Of a stretch of 64,000 nt of DNA, positions 1 to 11,685 are shown piece after piece. Under the pieces are notes generated by a model that had not been told where the DNA came from, did no database searches, and saw nothing but the letters and a program-made list of their open reading frames with translations. This DNA comes from Toxorhynchites rutilus septentrionalis (lineage: Eukaryota > Arthropoda > Insecta > Diptera > Culicidae), in contig NC_073746.1 in assembly GCF_029784135.1 (NCBI RefSeq), positions 264,763,598-264,827,597 on the forward strand. The letters run 5' to 3'. The translations under genes were made by a program, and so were the position numbers. Numbering within the stretch: position 1 is the stretch's first letter; each line of letters starts with the position of its first letter.

Positions 1-790
1 GTTTTGGCTTCTTCCAGCAGTTGTCAGCATGACTCAACAGTTATTCGGGTGTTTAGTTGCTATTTCACTCTACGACTCGACTATCTCAGTTAATTCTTCC
101 CCATCAAATGGACTCCCCCAAAATGAATTCGTTTCTCTACATGTATCGATGTTTGAGTTCAACGTGGTTTGATATATACTACAGGTGAGCTAGATTTTTT
201 GTATCATGCACGAAAATTGCTCACACATATAAAATAGCGTGTAGTGTTGTGTTCAGAAACTCTTGTGAATTTTGTTGATTTAAAACCGTTTTTCTGTATG
301 TTTTGTTTTTTCATGAAATTGAGCACGGAGACAAAGTGAACTAAAATTTTGTTTAGAATTCCTCCAAAATTGGTCGATATTTACCATTACTAACGTGAGG
401 ACTTTTACAGTATACCTGGTAACTGACTAAGTTCGTTGGTTTGAGTTCACGATTGGTTAACAACGAAGCCGTCCATTAATGGTGTAACTACTTTTTTCTA
501 TCAGAAATCAAATTTTCGTTTCACTTTTATGGATAAGATTGTGTGCGCGGGTAACGAGATTCATGTGAGGGGAAGTAGTAGTATGGATTGAAGTCAGGTT
601 GAGTAAAGAAGCAGATTTGTATTCATCCATCACGTCAATTAGAATATTCATTTGCTAGAATAGTTCATCAGTCATCCTCGCTCACAACGCTCGTCAATTC
701 ATTTCTAGTTAATTTAATGCACGTTGACGACGAATGCGGAAGTAGTCCTAGTCAATATTGATTTTTCATCTTCGAAAGATTTTCCATTCC
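1..790. repeat. Diverged dispersed repeat, paralogue of 31,720-32,330
   Basis: Blocks of this stretch match 31,720-32,330 in the same order. Shared blocks include the TTTTGGCTTCTTC start, the ACTCGACTAT block near 75, the CATCCTCGCT...CGTCAATTCATTT block near 675-710, and the TTTTTCATCTTCGAAAGATTT block near 762. The copy here lacks the SINE that interrupts the other copy, so it acts as an empty-site paralogue. No coding frame is convincing. Confidence 0.6.
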
Positions 791-1625
791 GGTCGATTCC
801 ACCGTCCTCATCATTCTGAAGGTTCGGTTATGTCTGGAGCCAAATATTCTTTTGATCAACGGGAAAGGACATATTGCTTTACTTTTCTTTCAAAAACGAA
901 ACATAAACTCCATTTGATTTTTTTCAAGACTTTTTGTGATTTTTGTCGTACATTCCTAATACTGATTTCAAATTTTCATTTTAAACTCAGATTCAGATTC
1001 AGATTTAGATTTAAAAAAAATGCTAAAATTTAAGACACCCCACAAAATGCGTGTTTTACTTATCAAACCTTTTTTCAGTAAATCTCCAATAATATCTATA
1101 TTCAACTAGCTGACCTGACAAACTTTGTCCCGCTCAAAATTTATTCTTTGTTATATCATCTACGTTTTCTTGCTATGCGCTGTTCATAAGTCCAATCGCA
1201 GAACTGTTCATTGATTGATCTTCTAATCTACCCTTTAAAATTATTTTTTACTATAAAATTTCAGTACTTCTACCAAAACTCGGCATAATAATATCAGATA
1301 ATTTTCAGACACAATTCTCGTGCAAGATTTTTCATCCACTTGCCAATAACATGTTCCTCCGTTACATGAAATAAATGTTTGATACAGAAAATGTGATAGA
1401 ATGACGACAGCCCTTAATCGGACAATTTCTTTCTCCAGTTTTGCCGTCTTCCGAACAAAGATCAATTTAGTTACCGCAAACTTCAAATGGACTAACAACG
1501 CTTGTCAATATGTAATTGTAGAACACAGGCGAATAGAATTTTTCGAATTTTCCCATTTTCCTACAGAGTTTTTTGAAAATTTTCAATTGTCATGTTTGGT
1601 TGGAATATTTTTGATTGAATTGTTT
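791..1625. other. AT-rich spacer, nothing recognised
   Basis: This stretch has short open frames only, with low-complexity composition such as a (ATTCAG)n-like run near 990-1010. I see no domain, RNA gene or terminal repeat. An open frame at 1,401-1,976 runs into the minisatellite and is not credible as a gene. Confidence 0.6.
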
Positions 1626-1629
1626 GCAT

Positions 1630-2530
1630 TATTTTCATGGGGCCTCCTCTCCTTTCCAGAGGAGGAAGGGGTGTCACACCAACATAGGAAACCCCTTAGA
1701 AATGTGGGAGGAGTGTTGAACCAACTTAGAAATGTTAGAAATCTCCACATGCCAAATTTAGTTCCGTTTGCCTGGTTAGTTCTTGAATTATGCAGAAATG
1801 CATGCTTCATTTGTATGGCAGTCGCCCTGAGCACTCTTAGAGGGAGGAGTGTCTATTACCATAGAAACATTTCGTGTCCCCTAAATCCTTCGCCTGTCAA
1901 ATTTGGCTCCATTTGCTTGATTAGTTTTCGAGTTATGCAGAAATTTGTGTTTTATTTGTATGGTAGTCCCCCCTAAGAGAGGGGAAGGAATATCTAACCA
2001 CCATAGGATCATTTATTGTACCCTAAAACCTCCAGTAATGCAGAAATTTGTGTTTCATTTGTATGGCAGCTCCCCCTTAGAGAGGGAGGTGGAGTGTCTA
2101 ACCACCATAGGAACATTTATTTCACCCTAAAACCTCCATATGCCTAATTTGGTTTCATTTGCTTGATTGATTCTCAAGTAATGCAGAAATTTGTGTTTCA
2201 TTTGTTTGGGAGCACCCCCTAGGAGAGGAGGGTGGAGTATCTAACCACCATAGAATCATTCATTGCACCCTGAAATCTCCACATGTCAAATTTAGCTTCA
2301 TTTGCTTGATTAGTTCTCGAGTAATGCAGAAATTTGTGTTTCATTTGTATAACAGCCCCCCTTAGAGAGGGAGGGGTAGTATCTTACCACCATAGAATCA
2401 TTTATTGCACCATAAAACCTCCATATGCCAAATTTCGTTTCATTTGCTTGATTAATTCTTGAATAATGTAGAAATTTGTGTTTCATTTGTATGGCAACCT
2501 CCCCTTAGAGAGGGGGGAGGGGGCTCAAAG
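1630..2530 (+). repeat. About 142-bp minisatellite, about six units
   Basis: The phrase TTCATTTGTATGGCAG, or close variants, recurs near 1,808, 1,951, 2,056, 2,198, 2,340 and 2,482. Spacings are about 142 bp, with one shortened 105-bp unit. Each unit has a C-run, TTAGAGA and a G-run, which can pair as a short hairpin. Each also has a conserved stretch reading AACCTCCACATGCCAAATTT. A more diverged unit lies near 1,640-1,720. Confidence 0.8.
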
Positions 2531-2599
2531 TATCATGAGAATCTTCCTCGATCCCAAAAATCCCTACATACAATTTTTTATGCCGATCGGTTCAGTAGT

Positions 2600-2631
2600 T
2601 TCCGAGTTCAGACAGACAGACATACAGAAAT

Positions 2632-2714
<83 letters not shown>

Positions 2715-2731
2715 TAGATAGATAGATAGAT
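2600..2731 (+). repeat. Compound microsatellite (CAGA)n-(TA)n-(GA)n-(GATA)n
   Basis: The minisatellite ends in GACAGACAGACATACAGAAATCC, followed by about 20 TA, about 17 GA and then five GATA units. This arrangement resembles the simple-repeat tails common at 3' ends of insect non-LTR elements, which is an inference only. Confidence 0.85.
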
Positions 2732-4620
2732 TTACAAGCCATTTTCTCAATATGTAGATTTCATCTTATCAGCATTCCGAAAACATTTTCTGATGTTACA
2801 ATATTGTGCTTATAAACCTCTTATAAACTAAAAAATCGTAAACATTTCATCCTCATCAAATATCCCAAATGTCCTCGAGCTAAATTAAGACATTCCTTTA
2901 ATTGACCATAATTTACATCCCATACAAATTCACCCACCCTTGCCATCCGTGTATCACTCCAGGGAAAGAGGAGAAAAAGGGTCGTAAAAATTACCACAGG
3001 TTCAAAATTTATTATGACCTTCTCGGCGAGTGTCCCAGAATCGCAGCGAGGTTCGCTCGCGGCATCGGGTCGCGTATAAATTTTTACACGCTAACTTTCT
3101 GCGCGAATTTCTCCATCCAAACGCCCCACAAGGCTGGAACCCAACGTGGTGCAACAGTCCAGGGACAAATTTATGCCGAAGCTTGTGCATAAAAACGGAA
3201 ATAAATTACCGATCGGTTTTGGTTACGGCGAGCCAACCACAACGAGAGGATTCTTTTTTGTGCGCCGTCGTTAACATAAAATTTAGTCTCATTGGCCGCC
3301 TTTAGCCCGTGGTTTTCTGAATGGCCCACGAGTGGATACTCTTCATTGGAATCCCGGGCGTTATGTGGCACTGATTCGTAGCCTACGTTGTTGGGGTATG
3401 TAAATCGAAATGAATTCAAATTGGGCTTAAGTTGAATACCGAGAAACACAGGTAGCAAATGGTGCATATACGTGCTGAAAATAATGCGACGGAGGGAAGA
3501 AAAGATCGCATATGATTGGAAGAAGGCAGAAGAGCAATAAACAGTATCGACAAGAATATGCAACTTTCGGAGCGAATGCAAAGATACACCCCACTGTTAT
3601 GTTGGCTCGTCTGCACGGACTCCTTGGGATATCCGTTGCAGCAGGTCTTTGTTCGATGGTTTGTTTTCTGCTTCTACTTCGATGTAAACAACGACGACCC
3701 ACTGACTGACTGACTGATTGTATGATTGGTTGAGTACCTGTTTTGCAGAGAATGAAGGTATGCTTTTATTGCGAAAGCAGTTCGTGCTGATTTCACGCGA
3801 CGCAGGCGGTGGCACATCAAAAAAAAACGTCGTTGCATAAAATTAACGCTTCAAGTGTTAAGATTGGTTGCATTTTCTTATGTGAACGGATCTAATCCAG
3901 AATTTGTTCCATGCTAAATCATAGTTTTCAGTAATTTTATAGAATTTCCAAATTAACGCAGAATATATCTACACCTCCGAGCCAGGTATGCATCACCAGA
4001 CTCGTAAAGCTCGCTCGTATCGATACCCGCGTCGGTCGGACCAACCAAACAAGAGCGATAAAAAATATTGAAACTGGCCTAACTAGTCACCGGAAGTAGG
4101 TCAAGCCCGAACAGGATCTACTCCGGTTTACTGACGTGCCTTTTCGAATTCCTTTATGTGTACGCATACGTGATGCCTCACCAAAAAGGCACTACTGAAT
4201 CGCTTTAATGACACAGCTCTATGTTTTATTTTATGGCCTTTATGAGTGTCGGCTGCTCGCGGACACTGGCGAATCCAGTTAAGGTTTACTGAAACTGGTG
4301 ATCCCGAGACGAGGTGGATACAGCGACATTCGGAGCGATTAGCTCCTGAAGTCTGATTGCAGACGGGAACGGGTGTAACAAGCGTGGTTGGGAATGTTCA
4401 TAAGCTTGATCGATAAAATTCAAATTGATGCAGTGACAGACGATCCGCTGATTAGACAGATTGGGGCAGAAATGAGATGCCTTCTGCCATTTAAGTTTTC
4501 AGCATGAATGAAAGCAGATTATATGTCAGTATTTGGTGTTTTACCTGTTACAAACATTACTGTGATAACTATTCAATGTATTCATATTTAGATTTTTCAT
4601 TATTCGATACAAAATTACTC
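2732..4620. other. Spacer without recognised gene
   Basis: The base composition is mixed and somewhat more GC-rich at 3,000-3,400. Several open frames of 60-136 codons overlap on both strands and show no domain or compositional bias that I recognise. A short ACTGACTGACTGACTG run lies near 3,698-3,715. It may be unique host DNA, since I saw no second copy in this window. Confidence 0.5.
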
Positions 4621-4654
4621 GATTAAAATTGCTGGTATTCGATTATTTGAATTA

Positions 4655-4953
4655 ATAGAACGTTTAACCGACGACTTCTTCCGTGATAATCAAGAACGGC
4701 ACGTTTCTGTGAATGGGAATCGCTACCGCTCAATGATAACCGAATATTTTTGGTCCGAATTGGATGATATGGACTTGGACAATATGTGGTTTCAACAGGA
4801 CAGTGCCGCAATTTCGTACGAATATCGAACATGAAATTGCAGCAGTATCGGCAGATTTATGCTTGAAAACCGTCGAAAATTGGGTTCAACGTCTGGACTT
4901 CTGCAAACGTGCCCTTGGTGGCCATGCGAAAGAAATCGGGTTCCATATATAAT
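4655..4953 (+). pseudogene. Tc1/mariner (IS630)-type transposase C-terminal relic
   Basis: Translated in pieces, this region gives the widespread insect transposase signature. The first part reads like VNGNRYRSMITEYFW, followed by MWFQQDSAA around the second catalytic Asp. After a large internal loss comes VENWVQRLDFCKRALGGH, which is the usual C-terminal end. The region between the two blocks, which should carry the third acidic residue, is missing. A frame change is needed near 4,810. No terminal repeats were located, so the element is a fragment. The protein would have cut and joined transposon ends in the nucleus. Confidence 0.7.
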
Positions 4954-4974
4954 GGTATCAAATGTACTTTCAAA

Positions 4975-5640
4975 ACGGTTGAACGCATCGATATGAAACG
5001 TTCACAGGAGTTTAGGGATACATTATGCTGAAAATTTACCTACTATCAATAAAATTTACTGCAAAATTTGCAATATTACAGAAGATTTTCTAAAACACTA
5101 TAAAAACGTGTTTTTGTCACATTTTCAAAATAGATGCAAAAAATTCAAATTTTTTTTTCGACATTGTTGCTTTAAATTTATACTGAATTCATTGATGCTT
5201 CCAAAACTAACTTTCCGCTTACGGTGCGATCATTATTTATTGAACTATTCATCATCAAAGACGAAGGAGTAATTTTTCATTCAAACAGAAATATCTCTGC
5301 TTGAAAAGGTTCTACAGGAACGTACTAGCAATCAAATGAAAGCTGCTTGATGAGGTTAATTGGATTTGATATTGAGTTATTTAACAAAAAATTATGTTAG
5401 TCTACAAAAAGTAAAAAAAAAAAACAAAAAGAAATCGATTTTTTTTTCTTCATCTACACACACCCAGATAAAAATGTGTTCGTAACATATTCCAAAAAAT
5501 GAAAGTTGAAGCTTCAAAATGATGTACTTCCCATTTTTATTGGTTGATTTTTCACGAAGTTACAGCATGTTAAAAATCACCTAGTAATTTCGGCTTCGCC
5601 CTCTGTTCCTTTAAATTTTTGTCGAGTGTGGAAATACACA
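4975..5640 (+). repeat. Dispersed repeat, inverted copy at 55,908-56,575
   Basis: The reverse complement of 55,908-56,575 follows this stretch block by block. Shared blocks are TATGAAACGTTCACAG, the TAAAACACTA block, ATCATCAAAGACGAAGG..AATTTTTCATTC, AGAAATATCTCTGC, TTGATTTTTCACGAAG and the GTCGAGTGT end. It has no coding potential. It is probably an old non-autonomous element, with one end near 5,620-5,640. Confidence 0.7.
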
Positions 5641-6677
5641 TTGAAATACCATATTTTATGCAAATGAATGGATTTATCATTTACTTGCAATATTAGAATG
5701 AAATATATTTAATTTTCTGTAAAACTTTTTTTTTTCAAATTTTTATATTTTGACAAATAAACATCACACCGGTCAAAATTACCGGTTTGGTAGAAATAGG
5801 TATATAACAATTGTCGGTAGTTTTAGTGTTAAAAAAGGTACACGAAGGAAACGGTGGAAGTGAAAATAATCCTGGTGATAGAAACGGAACGGATGCTGAC
5901 ATTAAGACAGCGTGTTCTTTTTTACCACCGTAGTGAGGGTAGACAGCGCCCCCGGCAAACTATGAAAATGGCGCCCCAAAAAGTACCACATTATTCGATT
6001 TTTTCACTTGTTTTGAGATTATGATATTCTGTGAAAACTACTCACTTATACCAATATTCACTTTGAGCAGTTGATTCGTATTTAGAATTCTAGAAATATT
6101 ATTACCAGCTTCGTTTATTCTATAGTCAAATATTTGCCTTGCGTGCGTTAGCTGAAAGCAAAATGATCTACAATTGCGATTTTTTCCAAATTCATTTGCA
6201 AACAGGCTGCCAAGTAGTAATCTGTCAAAGGAGAGCGATGTTTTGTTTCGATTGTATTCATAGTGGAAAAATTGTCTTCGGGTATAATTATATACGAAAA
6301 AAGTTATCATAAATGCAACAACTTTCCTCGCAAACTAAATTCCAACAAGTACATTAAACATACTTTTGAAATTGAAATACTTTCAAAATCGAGAGAGTTT
6401 TAAAAATATATCGTTATTAAAATTGAAGATTCCATTTTCAATTGATTCTTTTTAATTTCATTGATATTTCTTCTATGTTGATTGCATCATTGAATGGAAA
6501 TGACATGAATTATATTATGTCGTCTATTTTTTAAATATCTTCAAATCTTCTGTCGAACTAATTTCGTAACGAAGAAATTTGATCTGCATAACGATCGTAT
6601 TCATATGTATTAATCTACTGATTTAGTCGCTATATTTTCGAAATGCTTCAAATTTTGTCTTCTAAATTACGCTTCTA
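5641..6677. other. AT-rich spacer
   Basis: No gene is recognised here. The stretch GACAGCGCCCCCGGC...GGCGCCCCAAAA near 5,940-5,985 resembles, in inverted orientation, the GGCGCCCCAAAGGGCC...GCCGGC stretch near 16,195-16,240. These may be two relics of one repeat family. Confidence 0.5.
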
Positions 6678-6910
6678 ATGGCGGGTTTACATTGGAGAGA
6701 TCTATAGCTGTAGATGGATTTATTCACCTGTAAATAGATGTAAACGGGTGAGAATATATATATGATACACTTCTTCAAGATATATATGTACAGAATGTAT
6801 AGAATATATTCAGGCATATGTAAACGTTGGTGAATTTCTCACCGGTGAGAAATCACTAAAGTTGGATGCAGTTCTACTTCAGGTGAATATCACTAGTCTA
6901 AACCCACCGT
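6678..6910. mobile_element. Small TIR element (MITE), about 230 bp
   Basis: The left end ATGGCGGGTTTA and the right end TAAACCCACCGT are imperfect inverted repeats, continuing weakly inward to TTCACCTG / CAGGTGAA. TA lies immediately outside the left end. No coding sequence is present. Size and TA context suggest a Tc1/mariner-type MITE. Confidence 0.6.
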
Positions 6911-7686
6911 AAGAGTGTTTTCAGTTTTTTTCCTTGATGTTTCAATTTAATTCATTTTGCTTCGCTTAGATGACACAACGAAAAACGATATCATATCATA
7001 TTGAGGATATGATTTCTTGGCAGTTGCCATTAATTCTTTAAAAAAAACATTGCACCTCTCAATTCTATTGCCCTGAATTTTCGATTCTGCAAACTGATTT
7101 TTATACGTAGTTAACTATTTTAACTAACTATATTAGCTATTTTGAGTGTCGAATTTCTCACATCATCGGATTTCAAATTTTTTTGCGCACAGTATTCGCT
7201 GATGAATACAATGGTAATTAATAAAATTTGGAATCATTCGTAATCGATACCAATATTTTTATTGGAAATCATGTTTTAGCGATGAAGGACTTGAACGAGT
7301 CGTATATAGTCGTATATATCGTATATATATTTCGACATGTGGTTTGTCCCTTCAGTGACAAAAAAATTGTTAAAAATACTTCTTTATTAGACAGATCTTG
7401 CAAACACATCCTCATTGATACACATAACCGTGCGTTATCAGTTCGTTCGTCGAGTTGTACTTTTAGCTTCGGTTCTACTTATACAGGTCGGACTCGATTA
7501 TATATAGTCGACCATTTTTTTCCAACAATTATTTTCAAATCCTATACATAATCGAATCCCAAGAAAACAATTTTTTCATTAATGTATGAGTGTCAAATAT
7601 TAATGGAAAAATAGCTTTTTTGTGATTTTTCGATTAAGTATTGGATTCGAAAATTAACGTTGAAAGTGGAATTGCGATTATATATA
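6911..7686. other. AT-rich spacer
   Basis: No gene was recognised. A run of CGTATATAGTCGTATATATCGTATATATAT lies near 7,300-7,330 in shorter pieces. A 107-codon open frame at 7,228-7,551 shows no recognisable motif and is not called. Confidence 0.5.
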
Positions 7687-7704
7687 GGGTTGGGGAAAAA
7701 TAAA
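7687..7704 (+). mobile_element. Terminal repeat of a mariner split by the gypsy provirus
   Basis: The stretch GGGTTGGGGAAAAATAAA just outside the provirus matches the terminal repeat of the mariner at 57,327. It continues on the other side of the provirus as TAAATGTCGTA at 15,054. The last four bases, TAAA, are the target duplication of the provirus. Confidence 0.75.
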
Positions 7705-8019
7705 AGTTAATACTTTTACAAAAGGTTTATTTAAAAAAATATTTTTTGGACACCAATGTGTCTTTATTCACTCTTGCTTAATAACTGAACATAGAATTTT
7801 AGGATACTGCTATATATAATCTCGCTGTGCCCTGATTCTAGTCTTATCGCTAAATACTGCATTATGGCAAATAATGGAAATGTTTGTTTATTTGGATCTT
7901 GGGTCGTGAGATTGTTTATGATGTGATGTGGCTGAGTGGTCCGATGTCTGGAGTTTGTTGATAATGAATTATCGCTTCGCGGGTGGTCCGTTGCTGGCCA
8001 GATGGTTGGTGACTTAACT
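7705..8019 (-). repeat. 3' LTR of the gypsy-like provirus
   Basis: The repeat is 315 bp and runs AGTTAA...TTAACT on either strand reading. In the sense (minus) direction it has TATATATA at 7,818-7,811. A TCAGTT initiator follows about 31 bases downstream (7,788-7,783), and an AATAAA polyadenylation signal lies at 7,768-7,763. U3, R and U5 can therefore be placed, with R starting near 7,786. Confidence 0.9.
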
Positions 8020-8030
8020 CCTCCCCTCTT
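8020..8030 (-). other. Polypurine tract of the gypsy-like provirus
   Basis: On the minus strand, AAGAGGGGAGG lies directly before the 3' LTR. This is the expected plus-strand primer of reverse transcription. Confidence 0.85.
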
Positions 8031-8044
8031 AAATGACTTTGTCC

Positions 8045-9600
8045 TCAAAGTTTAATGGTTCGAAAGGGTGATGGCATGTCGATAAAAGATTGGATTTCGT
8101 TTTCGCTGACGGAAACAGTTTCCGTGAGAATGATGTCGTCTTTGTTAATACTTGGAATGCTGAATTTGGCGTTGATGATTGTTTTTCTAGAAAGATATAG
8201 GAAAACTCCAATTGTGGCAATTATTGATACTACCGTGAATCCTCCAATGGATCCAAACAGGTGTAGCTTCCAGGTGAGAGAGTTACTTTGAAGTTTCAAT
8301 ATTTCCAATTCGTCTCGATGTTCTAATGTCAGGTTCTGTAGATATTCAACAGGTGGTGAGTCCAGGGTATCGAGCTCGGTAACTATTAGGCCGGTTGTAG
8401 GGTGATACGGTCGTCCAGGTAGAATAGTTTCAAAGTTAGAGAAGAATTCTCCGTTGATTCGTAGAGTGCATCCTGTAAATTGGATTAGAAATGAACCATT
8501 GAGTTGTTGGTTCGAGTTGCTGCAGTTGGATGAGACTTGCACAAGTGCGTTGTTGATAAGTATGGAGGCGTCGTCTATTCGTTTGACTAAACCTCTTGAA
8601 TATATTTTTTCGAAGATGCAATTGGAATGTTGTCCACGTATTAGTTTTTCTATGCAGTCATTGCTTGGGGTTAAAGTTGAAGTTTCGCAAAGAAAATAAT
8701 TTCCTTGATCCTCACATGGTTGGTTTGACTCGTAAATGTGTGTCAAATTACGCATTAGATAATTGCGTTGCAGTGAGATGCGTTTGTTGTTTTTTATAAT
8801 GGAATCAATGTATTCATATTCATAAATGTCTTTTGAAAATTGTGGTACTTTTAAAATATACGCAATGTGCGTGTTGTTCAATGTTACCTGTGCCGTTGAT
8901 TGTGATAATAGTTCCTCAAATGATGTGACGAATATGTCGTGGTCTCCCAGGAAGGTTGCGATCGTATTGAAGTCGCGCATTGATAACAGCTTGCTACTCG
9001 GTATACCATGTTTTGCCATTAGAATTGCTTCCTCAAGTGTTTCTATCTGGTCCTGAAGTGAGTCTAAGTTGGACAGTATCATTAAATGATTAATTTCAAT
9101 CGAATGATTTTTAGCTTTTTGTTTTTCCATTAACAGCATTTGATTAGCCAAATCGGTTACTTCTTGTATTCTATTGCTTATAGCTTGGTTTATCATTACT
9201 TGCTTGTTGTTTTGGGTGATGAGGGAGTTAAGTGTAGCGTTGATGATACGAAGGTCGTCTGCATCAGGGTTGCCTGCTACCCACTTCCATACAGTGCCTA
9301 TAGTATCCCATCTTTTTTGTCTTTTTATAAAAGGTTTCAATTTGAGAAAGGTTTCGTACAATTTATAATTCTTAATTTGCATCAATTCGTATAAAGGATT
9401 AACTGAAGGGTTTGATTGTATTTCATCATTCACGTTGGATATGGTGTTTCCTATTTGAATCAAATCTATGGGATGTACTATCCTTACGTAGCCTGTTTTT
9501 ATCCTAGCTTTCCCTAATGGTATGATAGCTAGTGGATTATTTGTGAGGTCATGTACGTGAATACTGGAGTGTATGGCCGACACGCAGAAGGCGAGTCTGG
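8045..9600 (-). CDS. env: Envelope glycoprotein (errantivirus type)
   Basis: The open frame gives about 512 residues and is free of stops. Motifs in order, counting from a non-ATG GTG at 9,583, are: a basic furin-like site RQKR at residues 88-91, then a hydrophobic fusion-peptide-like stretch starting WDTIGTVW. After that come a long helical region, several NxS/T glycosylation sites and a cluster of cysteines. A transmembrane segment lies at about residues 440-465 with a cytoplasmic tail. The layout fits the baculovirus F-like Env of errantiviruses, which drives membrane fusion. There is no ATG at the front. The frame extends upstream to CTTTCATTCCAG, a splice acceptor, and the residues after it (LAFCVSA) look like the end of a signal peptide. 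Env is therefore probably made from a spliced RNA. Function is inferred from family knowledge. Confidence 0.85.
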
Positions 9601-9620
9601 AATGAAAGGATTGAAGAATT
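9601..9620 (-). promoter_or_regulatory. Putative env splice acceptor
   Basis: On the minus strand, a pyrimidine-rich run (TTCTTCAATCCTTTCATTCCAG) ends in CAG directly before the env frame. Subgenomic env RNA in the gypsy group is spliced, which fits. A candidate donor, GTAAGT, lies in the leader at 14,258-14,253. The pairing is an inference. Confidence 0.5.
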
Positions 9621-9848
9621 AATTAGATTTCCGTAGATTGACCTTATGTATTTTCCTGCCTGTAGTGTCTATTACAAAAGTGTTATGATCTTCTTTGATT
9701 TTAATGTGTTTGTACCTGCTTTTTCTTTTTGATATATCATTGGTTTTTTCGAAAGCATATGAGCCTGGTTGAAAGATTGGGTATGTTTTTTCAATAATAT
9801 TTTCGTTTTTGGCCTGATGTAAATTATATATTTTTTCAAAAGTTTTTT
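9619..9848 (-). pseudogene. pol: Pol, C-terminal end of integrase (third frame)
   Basis: This is the lysine-rich integrase tail, read in a different frame from the rest of pol. The change of frame falls at an A6 run (T6 on the plus strand, 9,843-9,848), where the preceding frame stops within a few codons. The tail ends at a stop about 20 bases upstream of the env splice acceptor, so pol and env are almost contiguous. The shift is either a real one-base mutation or a homopolymer reading error. Confidence 0.75.
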
Positions 9849-11685
9849 CTCTTTGTTTGGCAGTCTTCAAATGGTAAGTTGTTATAATTTGTTCCAATAT
9901 ATACATTGCGAGGTGTGTCTTTGATAAAGGAATGGAAAGTATTATTGTACCTATGAACTGATTGTTGAATCAAATCTATTATTGACCAGTCTGGGTTTAA
10001 GAATTTCAAGCATCTTGAGATTTCTCTAATAGTAGAATGACAGCGTTCTACTTGGCCATTTGTTTCTGATCGGTGTACAGGTGTTTTGAAAATTTTAATA
10101 CCGATACTCTTGATTTCCTGTTCTATGACATTTGATATAAAACTGCTTTCGTTGTCTATTACTATTTGCGCAGGCACATCCCAATCATATAATAGTTGTA
10201 TCAAGGCATCTTTGATATGTAGGATTGATTTCGATTTGATAGGTCGGATTTTAAGGAATTTGGAGAATTTATCAAGGGATGTTAGAAAAAGATTATTTTG
10301 ATTATAGACAAAGATGTCTATGTGGATGATATCTGCAGGATAACATGGGACAGGTGTTTTGACGGGGATGAATTTCTGGGGGTTGCGTTCATATTTCTCT
10401 GTTTTACAAATTTCACAAGTCTTAACGTATTCCTGTGTTATTTTTGTCATTTTCGGAAAGTAGCATTTTCTCAAAAGTTGAAGTGAATTTTCCTTAGCAT
10501 TTCTATGTGCAAAATTATGTATCGTTTTAATTTCTTCTAATTGTTGTTCTTGATCATTAATGTCTTCAACTTTCGATTGTGAGAATCGTACACGCACTAA
10601 TTTTGGATTATAGTTTTCTTTGTAGATTTCTTGAATAGTAGCCATGATAGGTTCGTCAGTCATTATTCCATTTAAAAGTCCTGGAATGAGATATCTTTTC
10701 ATTTTGTCTTTTAGAAAGTCAATAGTGAATTGTGGTTCAGTAAAAATGTGTCTTTTGTATCCTTCGAATGGAATGTTTTGTTCGTAGGCAGAGTTTTGAC
10801 CGATTTGAAATATTATTTGATTACGGAAAACATTAATAGGGGCTTCAGTGGATGGAATGTAAGATGAATCGTCGTTGTCAGAAGAATGTTGAGTTGGTGT
10901 AAGAGAGTTAATTTGAATTCTAGAAAGAGCGTCAGCTACAACATTGGATTTGCCTGGTTTATATTGTATCTCATAATCATGTTCTTCTAAATATGCTTTC
11001 CAACGTTTTAGCTTTGCGTTATTATTTTTTGGTGATAAGGTGAAGGTTAGTGGCATATGATCAGTGTAAATTTTTATTTTGGTACCATAAATGAAATTTC
11101 GTAATGTATTTAATGCCCATACGATGGCTAACATTTCTTTTTCATTTGTGGCATAGTTTTCCTCTGTTTGTGAAAGTGTACGTGATATGAATGTAATTGG
11201 TCGTTCACCGTTTGAAAATTGTTGTGAGAGAACTGCACCGATTGCTTTATCAGAAGCGTCGGTTGTTAGAATAAAAGGTTTTCCAAAATCAGGGAATACT
11301 AGGACGTCTTCAGATGATAAGACTTCCTTCAAAAGTATAAAAGCTTGCTTGGCCTCTTCGTTGAACTTGATAGGAAAATTTTTTGATTGTGATTTTGATA
11401 TTTGGCGATGGCCATCCTCCCCTCTTAAAAGTTTTGTTAAAGGTTTTGCAAGTTTTGCATAATCTTTGATAAAACGTCTGTAATATCCAGAAAGTCCAAG
11501 GAAGGCACGTAATTCTTTTAAATTAGTGGGTTCGGGGTATTTTCGGATGCAATCAACTTTTTTCATGTTTGGTTTTAATCCGTCCGCAGAAACAATAAAT
11601 CCAAGAAACTCAACTTCGGATTTTAGAAATTCACATTTGTCTGATTGAATTTTGAAATTGGTTTTCCTGAGCGTTTCTAGAATAG
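9836..11685 (-). pseudogene. pol: Pol, RT thumb, RNase H and integrase
   Basis: The frame is open from the first break at 11,686 to 9,836, about 600 codons. The RNase H part shows TTDAS, then ENYATNEKEMLAIVWAL, then a YTDH block and the terminal VADALSRI. The integrase has an HHCC zinc region (HNFAHRN, then CEIC). Its core has Asp in HIDIF, Asp in VIDNESSF and Glu in NGQVE. The last two are separated by 35 residues, so the DD35E triad is intact. These enzymes degrade the RNA template and insert the DNA copy. The piece is out of frame with both neighbours and is not translatable as one polyprotein as written. Confidence 0.88.

Noticed and set aside
1401..1976. 191-codon open frame on the plus strand
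   Set aside because: It runs into the 142-bp minisatellite, has no domain, and overlaps an equally open frame on the other strand.
1630..2530. Regularly spaced repeats resembling a CRISPR array
   Set aside because: Units are directly tandem at about 142 bp with no unique spacers, in eukaryotic DNA.
3171..3581. 136-codon minus-strand frame
   Set aside because: Several frames overlap here on both strands, and none has a recognisable motif or composition bias.
9836..9906. Programmed frameshift within pol of the provirus
   Set aside because: It is at a plain A6 run without a downstream structure and inside the integrase, where no related element needs a shift. A mutation or read error is simpler.
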